A stretch of DNA of 64,000 nucleotides from Gentiana macrophylla (lineage: Eukaryota; Streptophyta; Magnoliopsida; Gentianales; Gentianaceae), in the NCBI GenBank assembly GCA_026214975.1, contig CM047815.1:84712800-84776799 (forward strand), in the 5' to 3' direction. Positions 23,367 through 33,504 of the stretch are shown here, one piece after another. A program made the position numbers and the translations under genes. The notes under the pieces are model-generated. The model was given only the letters and a program-made list of their open reading frames with translations, did no database searches and was not told where the DNA came from. Each line of letters starts with the position of its first letter. Position 1 is the first letter of the stretch.

Positions 23367-24142
23367 GATCAAGAGAGAGATGGAAAAGTAGCGAGAACAA
23401 GAGGAACAAGCCTGAAGACGGTTCGAGATAAGAAAAGAAAGTCGAGTTGGGATCGGGTTACGGGATCCGTCTCGGATCGATTCGGGAGAAGAGACCCCAC
23501 GCGGAGAAGGACTTCATCCCATTAAACAGGCCTCGTGAATGTGTCTTAACAATCATGCAAAAGAAGGGATTGGCGAAAATCCACCAACGAGGGGACCCAG
23601 GGAGAGTAAAACCCCAACAAGTCACCGCAAGTACCACCAAGATATTGGGCACGAATCGGAATATTGCCGAGATCGTCACGAGACATAGATCAAACCGTGA
23701 TGGAAGGGAAGCTTGACGAGAGTCGTAGATCAATCACACCGAGTCGAGCCGAGGGAAGGCATGGATTTAAACGCTACAATAGTGGCAATAGAGAGCGGCG
23801 GGATGATTACCGCGAAGAGAAGAGACCGTTCCAGACGGCGGATTACCTAGATAACCGCCCTGTGAATACGATCCCATGACTTCCGGGGGGGGTCGATCGA
23901 CTCAAATGAAAAGCCTCTAGCTCGAGGAATTTTATTTTCAGGGCAAATCCTGTGCCCTCTAATGTTTTGTTCAACTTTGATACTGCTGTGGAATCTTTAC
24001 TATTAGATAAATGTTTTAACTATATTATTTATTATGATCACTCACAAGTGACTTGCGGTCGAATTAACAAAGTTTACAAAAGACGAACTCAAATAGTCTA
24101 TGAAATCGGACTAACGACTTGATCTCGAAAGTCGGATTCACA

Positions 24143-24660
24143 CGCTCAACAAAGTCCGGGAAGTCGATCACGATCGGCGCAATTCGCAAAAAATATATGC
24201 GGGAAGTCGATCACGGTCGGCGCAACTCTTTCGCTCAACAAAGTCCGGGAAGTCGATCACGATCGGCGCATTTCGCAAAATATATCGCGGGAAGTCGATC
24301 ACGGTCGGTAGCATTTCGCTCAACAAAGTCCGGGAAGTCGATCGATCGGCGCAGCTTCGGCAAAATATATCGCGGGAAGTCGATACGGTCGGGCGCGGCT
24401 CGCTCAACAAAGTCCGGGAAGTCGATCACGATCGGCGCATTTCGACAAAAATATATGCGAAGTCGATCACGGTCGGCGCAAATTCGCTCAACAAAGTCCG
24501 GGAAGTCGATCACGGTCGGTGCGGCTTCGCAAAAATATATCGCGGGAAGTCGATACGGTCGGGCGCATTTCGCTCAACAAAGTCCGGAGGTCGATACGGT
24601 CGGCGCACTCGGCAAAAATAAAATGTGGGAAGGCGATAAAATCGGGCGCGATTCGCTAAT
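24143..24660 (+). repeat. Satellite-like array, six dimeric units of 84-89 bp
   Basis: The word CGCTCAACAAAGTCCG recurs at 24143, 24232, 24317, 24401, 24485 and 24571. Each unit contains two related half-units (CGCTCAACAAAGTCCGGGAA and a CGCAAAATATATCGCGGGAA-type half), both ending in GTCGATCACGGTCGGCGC-like sequence. Long reading frames on both strands across it are repeat artefacts. Tandem arrays in the 3' untranslated part are known in Tat/Ogre-type gypsy elements and can seed satellite DNA. Confidence 0.9.
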
Positions 24661-24935
24661 CATCAAAGGTTCGACATCGAACCTCGATATTCGAGCTCCA
24701 CGAGCTCAATCTAAAACTCGTGATCGACTCGCTTATTTGAGGATCTCGCGTGTCGACCGCTTTCAATGTCGGCGGTTAACGATTATAAGTCTTAAAGGGA
24801 CAAAAACGATCGACATCGAAGTCGGCATCAACTTAACCGCACATTATAAGGCCAAGGGTTGACAATAGCCGAGGTACCGTTTGCTTATGTGATCGGACCC
24901 GACCTCAAGAGCTCGAGATTGATCTCGGGGGCTTA

Positions 24936-25499
24936 TGGCGATACCGTATCGAACACCTCCACGTGGCATCACGAGATGAGACTCTTAGATTAGAGCGAGT
25001 GGTGGCTAAAGGATCGACTTCGATAACTTACGACATCGACACGGTCGTAAGCTTCTGGCGGCAATCCCATACCGACATCGGCGATCCACATCGACATGAG
25101 TAATGTCCGCAGAAGCGTACAAGCTCGACTTCTCGAGTCGAATATATGCAACACGGCTATAAAGCGATGCAGTTGTAAAAAGCCCATTATCTCGCAAATT
25201 AGTTTAACTTGGGGAAGAAGCAAGGCCCGATGTAGGGCAAATGTGACAATAACCTCGGCCGACCCATAATTAGGGTTAGGGCACAAATAGCCCCTATAAA
25301 TACTAGTTAAGATGAACTACGAAAGGGGCTTGATTCCTGAATAATCAACAGGATACGTAGGCAACTTGAGAGAGACTCTCAAGCTCAGTCCAAAATATAC
25401 AACAAACACACACCTCTTCTTTGAAGATTTTAGGGTTCTTATCATTATCACATAGAAGAACAGCCCGATATTATCAGTAGACGAAACCCAGCATCGTCA
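24936..25499 (+). repeat. 3' LTR of the TR-GAG element
   Basis: It starts TGGCGATACCGTATCGAACA and ends GCATCGTCA, immediately followed by the TGCAT target duplication at 25500-25504. It aligns along its length with 21801-22358 with small indels. Confidence 0.88.
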
Positions 25500-25993
25500 T
25501 GCATTAAACCAAGTAATTTCAAAAAAATATATAAGAAATAAGAAATCAATATTGGGCAAGAAGATGGTCTTTACAAGCTGGTTGCTTTATTTTCAAAATC
25601 ATCCATTACCCATGGAACCAAGAACCAGATTTTAGAAACATATATGAAAAAGAAAACAAAATACTTTAATTTACTGTTTCAAAGAACCAACATAAACCAT
25701 TGCTCAAAAAAAAAAAAAAAAACCTTCTTAATAAAATGTTTGAGAAAATCTGCAGTGTCGAAAACATATACAAATAGGTCAAGCCAATCAACATCAACCC
25801 CACGATGAAAAAAGAGCATAATTCCTCGAGTTCCACCTACCCCGGTTGCTGTTTCATGGAAAATTTTGATTCAGAACAAAAAGGTGTATTGGGAATCTTT
25901 ATGGGTATATGTTCTTCAAAGGGCAATGTAGCAGCAAAGGTAAACTAAGTCAACTAGAATCAAAGAATAAGAATATAAGTTGAATAAATATAC

Positions 25994-27554
25994 CTTAAAC
26001 AGCTTGTGATATATGACCAGTTTCAGATCAACCATAGAACTCCTTGTTGAAAGAAAATTCGCAAGTCTGGTTAGCCAGTAAGTAGACTGTCCATCAAATA
26101 TAAGGTGAACGTTGAGAATGGTTGACACGTTAATGGGAATGAAAAGCTTGCCACAATAACAATTCTCCAATGCTTGTAAATTCGGGGTGTCAGCTGTGAT
26201 ATGCAGACCATGACACTTCCTAAAGGCCAACCTCTTGAGCCTATGACTTGAAATTACTAAATCTTGTGAATCTGTGAAAAACTCGTCAAATTCCAATACT
26301 TCAAGGGATGGGAGCTGAGATATGAGGTGTTCCGGCACAAAGTCAAAAGATAATCCTCGCCGACTATTTTCAACTCCCTCAACGCCTTACAACTATTCAA
26401 CTCAAATCTTAGTGGCCAACGGCTTGATGCTGCTGCGAATGAGAATGTCTGAAGATTTCTGGCATAGATTTCAACATTGTCAATATCTTTACACCGGAGG
26501 AACTCAAAATGTTTTAACCGAGGCAAATTCATGAGTGAAAGAGTCTTACACATCCATTTACTGTCTGATATCTTCACATACTCAATCATAGGGCATCCAG
26601 ATATCAGTACATGAAAAGAAAGCTCGTCTTCAAATTCACAACGATGGAGTGAAAACTTCTTCAGGTGGGGAAGTCTAACATCAAAGCCACTACGAAAAGT
26701 ACAACCACTCAAGCTCAATACCTTCAACGACTCAGCTTGCAAGACAACTTGAGGAACACTATAATGACACTGAAGACCACCACTTAATCCGATATCAACA
26801 CGAAGAGCAAACTCAGGTACACCCTTCCCAATTGCAATACTAATCCATTGGTTCAAGTAAGGCTCTAACAAAGGTAAATCAGAGAATTCTAGGTACATTT
26901 GGAATCTTTGTAAGTAGAATTCTCCTCCAAGTCGTCTAAGAACAGCCCTCTCGATTAAATCCAAAAATTTTTGCTTATGCAATGCCCAACGACTATCATT
27001 TTGCTCCGTTGGGTAATAACTGTAGTAAATAAAATTGAATATGGCATATGGATATCTGCACCAGCAGTTATTCCAAGTCCTGGACAAAACAGATGTGGAG
27101 GCAACATCTCTAGGAGGAAGTAATGAGAAGATATGATGAACAACCGAATCGGGAAGCTGCGAGATGTAATCAAGCTCACACATTTTCAACATCTCCCCTT
27201 GTTGAACAAGGGAATCGGGAAGCCGCGAGATATAATCAAGCTCACAAAGTTTCAAGATCTCCCCTTGTTGATTTTCATTAGCTAATCATCAAAAATATAT
27301 AAATGGATAAATAAAATAAGCATTGGAAAACAAAAGCATCCCAAAAAAATTAAAATACAGAACGCATCCTAACATCTAAAAGCCAATCATAAAACGCACC
27401 TGATTCCAAGCAATCAAAATAATTGAGAAGCCGTTTAAGAATTCCTGCATCATATATTGAAAATTCAAAATTCAGTAAATGAAGACGAGCCAAAATCAAA
27501 TAGAAGGTAAGTGGGGAAATAAAACATACTGCTCAAGATCAACAGCGATTCCAT
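25994..27554 (-). pseudogene. F-box/LRR protein gene with one frameshift; N-terminal 22-residue duplication
   Basis: F-box proteins recruit substrates to SCF ubiquitin ligases. Three exons join cleanly: 27530-27554 (ATG at 27554, MESLLILS), 27400-27444 (RILKRLLNYFDCLES) and 27281 to 25994. The F-box is at about residues 63-98 (LPDSVVHHIFSLLPPRDVA). LRR/FBD-like repeats follow, such as VLSLSGCTFRSG, LPHLKKFSLHRCEFEDE and LPRLKHFEFLRCKD. Around 26343 one base is missing: the frame runs out after GEDYLL while the next frame continues FVPEHLISQLPSLEVLEF. Exon 3 ends at an AAG/GTATAT donor (25994), so a further 3' exon probably lies to the left but was not identified. A 66-bp duplication repeats CELDYISxLPDSxV just before the F-box. 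A sequencing error could explain the frameshift, in which case the gene is functional. Confidence 0.8.
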
Positions 27555-27559
27555 AAATT

Positions 27560-28838
27560 CGACTTCCACTGCAATTATTTGGGTGAAAATTAAATTCAAA
27601 CAGTGTTCCTGTGGATTGGGAAATCAAACATACTCAAGATTAGTGACAAAAGGCAAAATTAACAACAGGTTAATTTTAATTTTAACTGGATTCGTTTCAG
27701 TGAAAGCAGTACCTCCTTGATTTTGGGAACCAAAGGTGAGCTGCGCTAGAAAAGAGTTTCCGGTCACACCGATTTTTTTTCTTTATTTTTTTTTCTTATT
27801 TTTAATTGTATATAATTATTTCCTTGAAAAGGTAATTTGTTTTTAAAAAATCTGAGTATATAACCTTTTTTTACGGGATATACATAACTTTTTTTTTCTT
27901 ACGGGATATACTCTTTTTTTTTTTTAGGGGAGATATACATAAGTTTTATTTATTTAAGGGATATACATAACTTAAATAAATAAAAAGAGAGCATCATCTT
28001 TGCCGGGTTCGTTTAATCTAATTTTAGGCGTAATATTGGAAAAATATCCTCTCCGGTGCACTTGACTTGACGGTCAACTAAAAAAAAAATACCTATAAAA
28101 TGACCTGGTTTTATATGTAAACTATAAACAAAATCACATCGTTTTATATATTTTTTACACTTGATTGTCAAATGTATTGGAGGAGATGAATGTTCACATA
28201 ATATTGATAACTTTAGTGCTTTAATTTTAAGTTGATGATTGAGCGTAGTTCATATAGAGTGAGTTCGCATCCTTCTTTTCTTTCCACATGTTGTGAAAGT
28301 TGATATTGTTATTCATAACAGTATGAGTAGAGTATTATAAACGCAATTGGGTTGGACGAGATATCCTAACATGCTTAATATTTATGTAGATCGTGTGAGA
28401 TTTATGTTTTCTCATAGTAGGAATGAATATCCGGAGATTACCATTTTATAAATGAATGTTTTGTTGTCTGAATATTTGCAAAGTAGAGTGAATTGCTTAC
28501 ATCGAGATAATGCTATATTTCATGATATAAAAAATAGTCGTTGGTGCTTGACACTCGAGACATGACTATATAGATATTACGACTATATAGATATTAATTA
28601 TCGAAATGACGTATATATACAAGAATCGCTGAATCGGTTCACATGAAATATTGTAGTCAAAGAATGACTCTCCCGACAATTAGAGATCGCAATACACTAC
28701 CAGGTGTCAATCATGTTCGTTGAATATGAGTTAATTAATAAACTGTTATTAATGATAAATTAAATAGTTTAATTTATCTGATTCTATTTATAAAATTATA
28801 ATTCTTATTTATGGTCAACATATCTGGGAGTCTAGTGG
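27560..28838. other. F-box gene upstream region and AT-rich intergenic DNA
   Basis: Positions 27560-27760 probably contain the 5' UTR and first intron of the leftward F-box gene (possible exon edges near 27600-27610 and 27710). The remainder is AT-rich with T-runs near 27776-27800 and 27892-27925 and short AAGGGATATACATAACTT repeats at 27870-27975. No gene is recognised. Confidence 0.45.
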
Positions 28839-29455
28839 TAGTGGTGGCCAAGGTTAACCGTAACCGGCGGTTTGTGTAACCACCGGTTGGGCGGTTAGGG
28901 ATTTTTGGTAACCGACGGGAACCGGCGGTTGGAACCATGCCGGCCGGAACCGTAACCGAAACCGTCGGTTGAACAAGCCAAACGGCTACTTTGTGCAACG
29001 GCTATTTTTCTTTTTCTTTTTCTAAACACTTCAAAAAAATCCTATAAATACTACTCCATTCCATTTCTAATATCTTACACCCATCTCCTCTCAATTATTA
29101 CATCTTCTTCCCTCAAAAAAAATTACTTACATCTTCTACTATTTCTTTGATTTTTGTTTAATTGTTAAAAACAACAATCAAATTTACTTTACGATACCGA
29201 TTTTTGAAGTTGTTCTGATTTAATCGTTATTTCAATACAGTTTTAGTTATAAGTAAATTTGGTTTGTATTTATTCAACTAATTTTTTACAAGTGTAAAAA
29301 AAAAATCCATTTTATAATCAAATTTACTTTACTAGACCGATATTTGTAGTTGTTCTGATTTAATCGTTACTTCAATTCGGTTTTAGTCATAAGTAAAATT
29401 GGTTAGTTAAATTAATTTTTTTTATAACCGTTAAATTTAATTTAGATTTTGTACA

Positions 29456-29593
29456 ATGTCAAGAAGAGGTGAATCATCACAAGGTAATCGAAATGTTACT
29501 TTCTGTGATGACACGGTTGTGCCGGAATCGGGTGATTTTGCTGGTGGCTATAGACCCCAACATTTTACAAACCCTACACCGGTAGTCACATTT
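29456..29593 (+). pseudogene. hAT transposase N-terminus (truncated)
   Basis: It starts at ATG with MSRRGESSQGN and reads through GGYRPQHFTNPTPVV before the sequence changes character. This is the low-complexity N-terminal leader of Ac-like transposases, before the BED zinc finger. Only about 46 codons survive before the nested insertion. No BED finger, DDE residues or dimerisation domain is present in the window. Confidence 0.5.
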
Positions 29594-29644
29594 CAATTCC
29601 TCACTTCAATTCGAGACACCTTTAAGTTGTTGGAGATATCCCAT

Positions 29645-31018
29645 TTTAATTAAGTCGGTCCAAAATTAATTAATTAAATTAATTCGGCCAAAATTAATTA
29701 ATTTAATTAATTCGGCCGATGATGACTTTCTTGAGGGAAAAGTCGAGCAATTAAATCATCCGACCAATCAGAATTCAGAAGACACGTCATCCGACCAATC
29801 AGATTTGTGGAAATTGTCCGCTATTTTTTTAATCAAAATTTTGGCCCCAATTTCTTTTCCAAGGGGGAACGGCCGACTTTAATGACGTGTTCTGGCCAAT
29901 CACATTCAAACATTGGCTCCTCCTCTCCACTATATAAAGATCCCCAATGATGAAGGTTGTGGCATTCAGTTTTCTCTTGTGTCTTCCACTACTAAAAGGG
30001 TCGAGCATATAGTCTAGTTCTTGAGTCGAAGAGAAGTCGGAGCACTCTGTAAGTTCGCTGGAGCTTGGATTGTTGAAGTGTCTCTCAATCGAAGACGTAA
30101 GTCGTTGTATCTTGGGAGACAGTTGCTACAACCGTGTGCACCATACCGGAGCAATCTGTTTTAAGGAAAGAGTTCCATAACTCGCATCGGTTTTTATTTA
30201 TTTATGCATTGTACTTTAATTCTTCAATTGTTCTAAGCTATGAAGCACGGACACGGACACGGGAACGGCGCACGACACGACACGGACACGGCGACACGGT
30301 TACTTTCGAATTTGAGGAACGACACGCCGCCCGACACGTTTTATATATATATGTATATTAATATATATATTATTAAAAACATAGGCGTAGGTTGATGCCA
30401 ATTCGCGGGGCGGATTGCATTCTTTGCGTGTCCTAACGTGTCCCGCCGTGTCCTTGCGCGTGTCCTGCCGCTGTCCCGCCGTGTCCGCTTGCGTGTCCGC
30501 GCGTGTCCCGCCGTGTCCTTCTCGTGTCCCGCCCGTGTCCCCAACGTGTCCCGCCGTGTCCTGGCGTGTCCCCAACGTGTCGGGCCGTGTCCCGCCGTGT
30601 CCCAGCGTGTCGGGCCGTGTCCCCAGCGTGTCCCGCCGCGTGTCGGACCGTGTCGGAATTCAAAATTTGAATTTAACATTATTTTAATCGAAGCGACACG
30701 TTTCCGACACGTGTCGGGAGCGTGTCGGCGCGCGTCGGGCCGAAAATGTGTCGACACAACGCGCGGCGACTAATTGAGTGTCGGTGCTTCATGGGTTACA
30801 AGTCGATCTGTCTTATAATTGCATATCTTGTTAGATCTATATCGTAATAGTTGTATTTCATTAGATCTATCATATACTTCTGTTAATTTTTTAGATCTAC
30901 ACCATAATTGCTTTAATTTGTTAGATTTACATAATAAAAATAAAATTTTATTTTTGAGTTGTTTATTTCTGTATTTAATTTCCGTAATTAAATCCGTGAT
31001 TTACAGATCTGTTCCTTA
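29645..31018. mobile_element. LTR-like insertion inside the hAT remnant
   Basis: It begins with palindromic AATTAATTAATTAAATTAATT motifs separated by TTCGGCC. It has a promoter-like CTATATAAAG at about 29931 followed by an LTR R/U5-like leader with no reading frame. No polypurine tract, PBS or second copy was seen, so it may be a solo LTR. It is itself interrupted at 30240-30792. The ends and target duplication are not resolved. Confidence 0.4.
30240..30792. mobile_element. Foldback element with GTGTCC/GGACAC arrays, 553 bp
   Basis: Near-perfect terminal inverted repeats are ATGAAGCACGGACACG on the left and, inverted, ATGAAGCACCGACAC on the right. The left arm (30246-30340) is built of ACACGG words. 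The right arm (30420-30760) carries some 25 CGTGTCC / GTGTCGG words, so the two arms are complementary in register and could fold into a long imperfect hairpin. It is strikingly GC-rich against an AT-rich background. It has no protein; frames rich in Arg, Asp, Thr and Gly are repeat artefacts. It resembles a non-autonomous DNA transposon of unknown family. Confidence 0.65.
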
Positions 31019-31110
31019 AATCACTCCACACACGACAACAATCACCAACATAAGTTTCAATGCTGATGATTTTGGTAGTCATTACGATGATATAAAAAAA
31101 ATCAAAAATA

Positions 31111-33034
31111 ACATAATAACACACTATATCTCACATAATATTTAATAACACACTACACCTAAAAACATAACACACTATATCTCACGTAATATTTAATAAA
31201 ACAACATTTTTAACCAACTTATACTTAAAACCGACTAAAAAAATATGAGGAACTATAAAATACTTTAAAATTTCATAAAAACAAAAAAAAAACAATAAAG
31301 GACTAAAAAAAAAAAAAAAAACGTTCGCTTTGATTTTTTTATATGTGTTGTGCCTCCGACACGATTACATATAAAATATACGTAGACAACCGAATTACCG
31401 GTACAAGCGTTGAAAAAAACAACATAATTTACATATAAAAAAACACAATATTAATATTATATTTAAAACCGAATAAAAACTATTTATAAAAAAAATATAT
31501 ATTACATTCGCTTTGGTAATTATAGTGAAACGAATAGTAATTTATTATTATAGTGGGAAAAAAATACGTATAATATGAAAATGTAAAAAAAAAAATTAAT
31601 AAATTTTTTTTAAAAACCGTGATCTGAACCGGTGACGTGGTGTCGGTCTGCTAAGTAGGCTTGTGGGTAAGCATAGTTGTAGAAATTATTTATTCGGATG
31701 ATTGAACGTGAATAAGTAAGCAAAATTTAGTTTCTTTCTTTCTTATTATTAATTATTATTATTTTAATTTCTCATAGACCCATTATAATATACTTTTCTC
31801 CTTGAAAAAAATGGTATGAACCAACCCAATAAGTTAAACCCTTACCCAATTTTCTTTCTCCTATGAAATGAGTTTTCAGACATATTTTTTAACGTCTCCA
31901 AACATGGGAAATAATTATAATAGATCGTAATTATTTTGACACAATAATCAATTTTCCCAAATTTTAAATGGCCGGCGAATAGATTCTACAAGCCTAACTA
32001 AATGCCAAGAGAAAAGATATCTTATTATGATAGCGGCATAGTGAATATCATATTTTGGATAAAAACAAACACAAACACATCTACAAAGAAGCATCATTCA
32101 TTACCCCAAAAGACAACTTCTCTTTTTAGTTTATCATTCACTTGAATGGAGAACCTAGATTGGCTATGGTTAGAATAATTTTTATGTAAATGCATGTCAT
32201 TCAATGCCAATGTAATAGATTCCTGACATATGACAATATCAATGTCTTCAGGCTTCATCAATCTCACCATAAACTTAATTTCAGTCTTAAGACCTCTTAT
32301 ATAACATTTGATGAAGTAAATCTCTGTCAACGTAAGATGTTGTAATCATCTGACACATCACGCACCTGGAAGTATCTTTCACTACGCCGTACACATTCCG
32401 TAGGTGGTTTTCAGATACTCGTTAATTTCTTAAGTGCATCTGAATTCATTTGACTAATTTTAAGCGATGGAGTATGACTTTAAAAAAGAGCGGTGACTAT
32501 TTATATCGTTTTTTTAGTGGGACTCTTTATGTTGTTGTATAATTATATTTACTAAACCATTATCTTGTATATATATTAATATTGATAAATTATTATCTAT
32601 CCGTTCTTATTATATTATATTTTTTCTTTAATCAATGTAATGTTCGCAATATGCTTGATCAAGTATGGAGACTTTTTATGTTGTTGTATGATTAAATTTA
32701 CTAAATTATTATCTTGTATATATATTAATATCAATGAATTGTTATCCGTTCTCATTATATATTTTTAACTTTAATCAATAAAATATTCGCTTACTTGATC
32801 AATTATATTACACATTCTTATTTCAGGTTTTAGATTAATTCTATAGTTGATTTTCGGTGTGAGATGGTTCTATTGTTAATTGCATAGATATATATCAAAG
32901 TTCTAGGTTCTCCATTTACTCTCAAAGTTTTTGTAAGAAATTAGTTTGAGGAGCGACAATATATCAAAAGTGACTCTATGATATGTCACTATTGATCACT
33001 TTATGATATGAAATAACACTGTATATCCATGATT

Positions 33035-33035
<1 letters not shown>
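31111..33035. other. AT-rich intergenic DNA with a 64-nt shared motif
   Basis: This stretch is mostly low-complexity A/T sequence. An island at 31619-31684 (GAACCGGTGACGTGGTGTCG and following bases) recurs in inverted orientation at about 41093-41158. No gene or RNA is recognised. The first part may still be hAT-derived. Confidence 0.5.
32521..32815. repeat. Diverged 149-bp tandem duplication
   Basis: Blocks TTTATGTTGTTGTAT, ATTATCTTGTATATATATTA and CTTTAATCAAT recur at a constant offset of about 149 between the copies starting at 32521 and 32670. It is noncoding. Confidence 0.65.
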
Positions 33036-33072
<37 letters not shown>

Positions 33073-33151
33073 ACTATATATCTTAATGAATTTAATTATG
33101 AATTTCTGAAACCACTATATATCTTAATGAATTTAATTATGAATTTCTGAA
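33036..33151. repeat. 35-nt poly-A followed by a perfect 41-bp tandem duplication
   Basis: There is an uninterrupted A run at 33036-33070. The 41-bp unit at 33070-33110 is then repeated exactly at 33111-33151. Exact identity suggests a recent event or an assembly effect next to a homopolymer. No retroelement body with coding sequence was found upstream of the A run. Confidence 0.85.
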
Positions 33152-33504
33152 TTATACAAAGAATGTATTACTTTGCCAACAGTACAGTGATATTTAAGTA
33201 TGAAACAACACAAGAAGCCAATTTATATGTAAGTGCTCATCGGAAAATTGAACGGTGGAATACATGAATCCTATGCTGTATTGTAGGATCCTATATATAT
33301 ATATATAGTGGGGGCCACAGTCACGATCTGCTGTGTCTCTCACTTTTTTATCTTGATCTAATATATTTTTATATCTACAATAAATTTACTTTAGCAAAAA
33401 TAAAGAAGATATCAACCTATTTCAATACTTAAAAGATTTAAACCATCCTACAGAGGTGAATACGCTATCTGCGTGTGTGCGTGAAAGGTTACATGTGGGA
33501 AAAA

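Larger units (their letters stand above)
21801..25499 (+). mobile_element. Gag-only Ty3/gypsy-type LTR retrotransposon (TR-GAG), 3.7 kb
   Basis: Two LTRs in direct orientation flank a gag-like region with no protease, reverse transcriptase, RNase H or integrase. The flanking 5 bases are TGCAT on both sides (21796-21800 and 25500-25504), a perfect target-site duplication. Just inside the 5' LTR lies TTTGGCGCTAGAAGGAGGG (22367 region), a primer-binding-site-like sequence I recall from Tat-type gypsy elements. A GATCTCGGGGGCTTA polypurine-like tract precedes the 3' LTR. An internal satellite-like array precedes the 3' LTR. It can only have moved with enzymes from a related full element. Confidence 0.88.
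28839..31110 (+). mobile_element. hAT transposon 5' part, interrupted by a nested insertion
   Basis: The left end TAGTGGTGGCCAAGG (28839) is followed by many AACCGGCGGTT / AACCGTCGGTT subterminal words, a pattern typical of plant hAT ends. An A/T-rich leader with a 140-bp tandem duplication (29176 and 29316) leads to a transposase start at 29456. The coding sequence breaks after about 29593 and resumes near 31042 as TTITNISFNADDFGSHYDDI, the segment that normally follows in this hAT family as I remember it. The 1.4 kb between is foreign. The 3' end and 8-bp target duplication were not found. Confidence 0.65.

Noticed and set aside
24119..24862. A 247-codon plus-strand frame and shorter minus-strand frames
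   Set aside because: They run through the 84-89 bp tandem array, with periodic peptides such as STKSGKSIT. They are not a conserved protein.
30300..30773. Several overlapping Arg/Asp/Thr/Gly-rich reading frames on both strands
   Set aside because: They are translations of the GTGTCC/GGACAC repeat arrays of the foldback element and exist in several frames at once.
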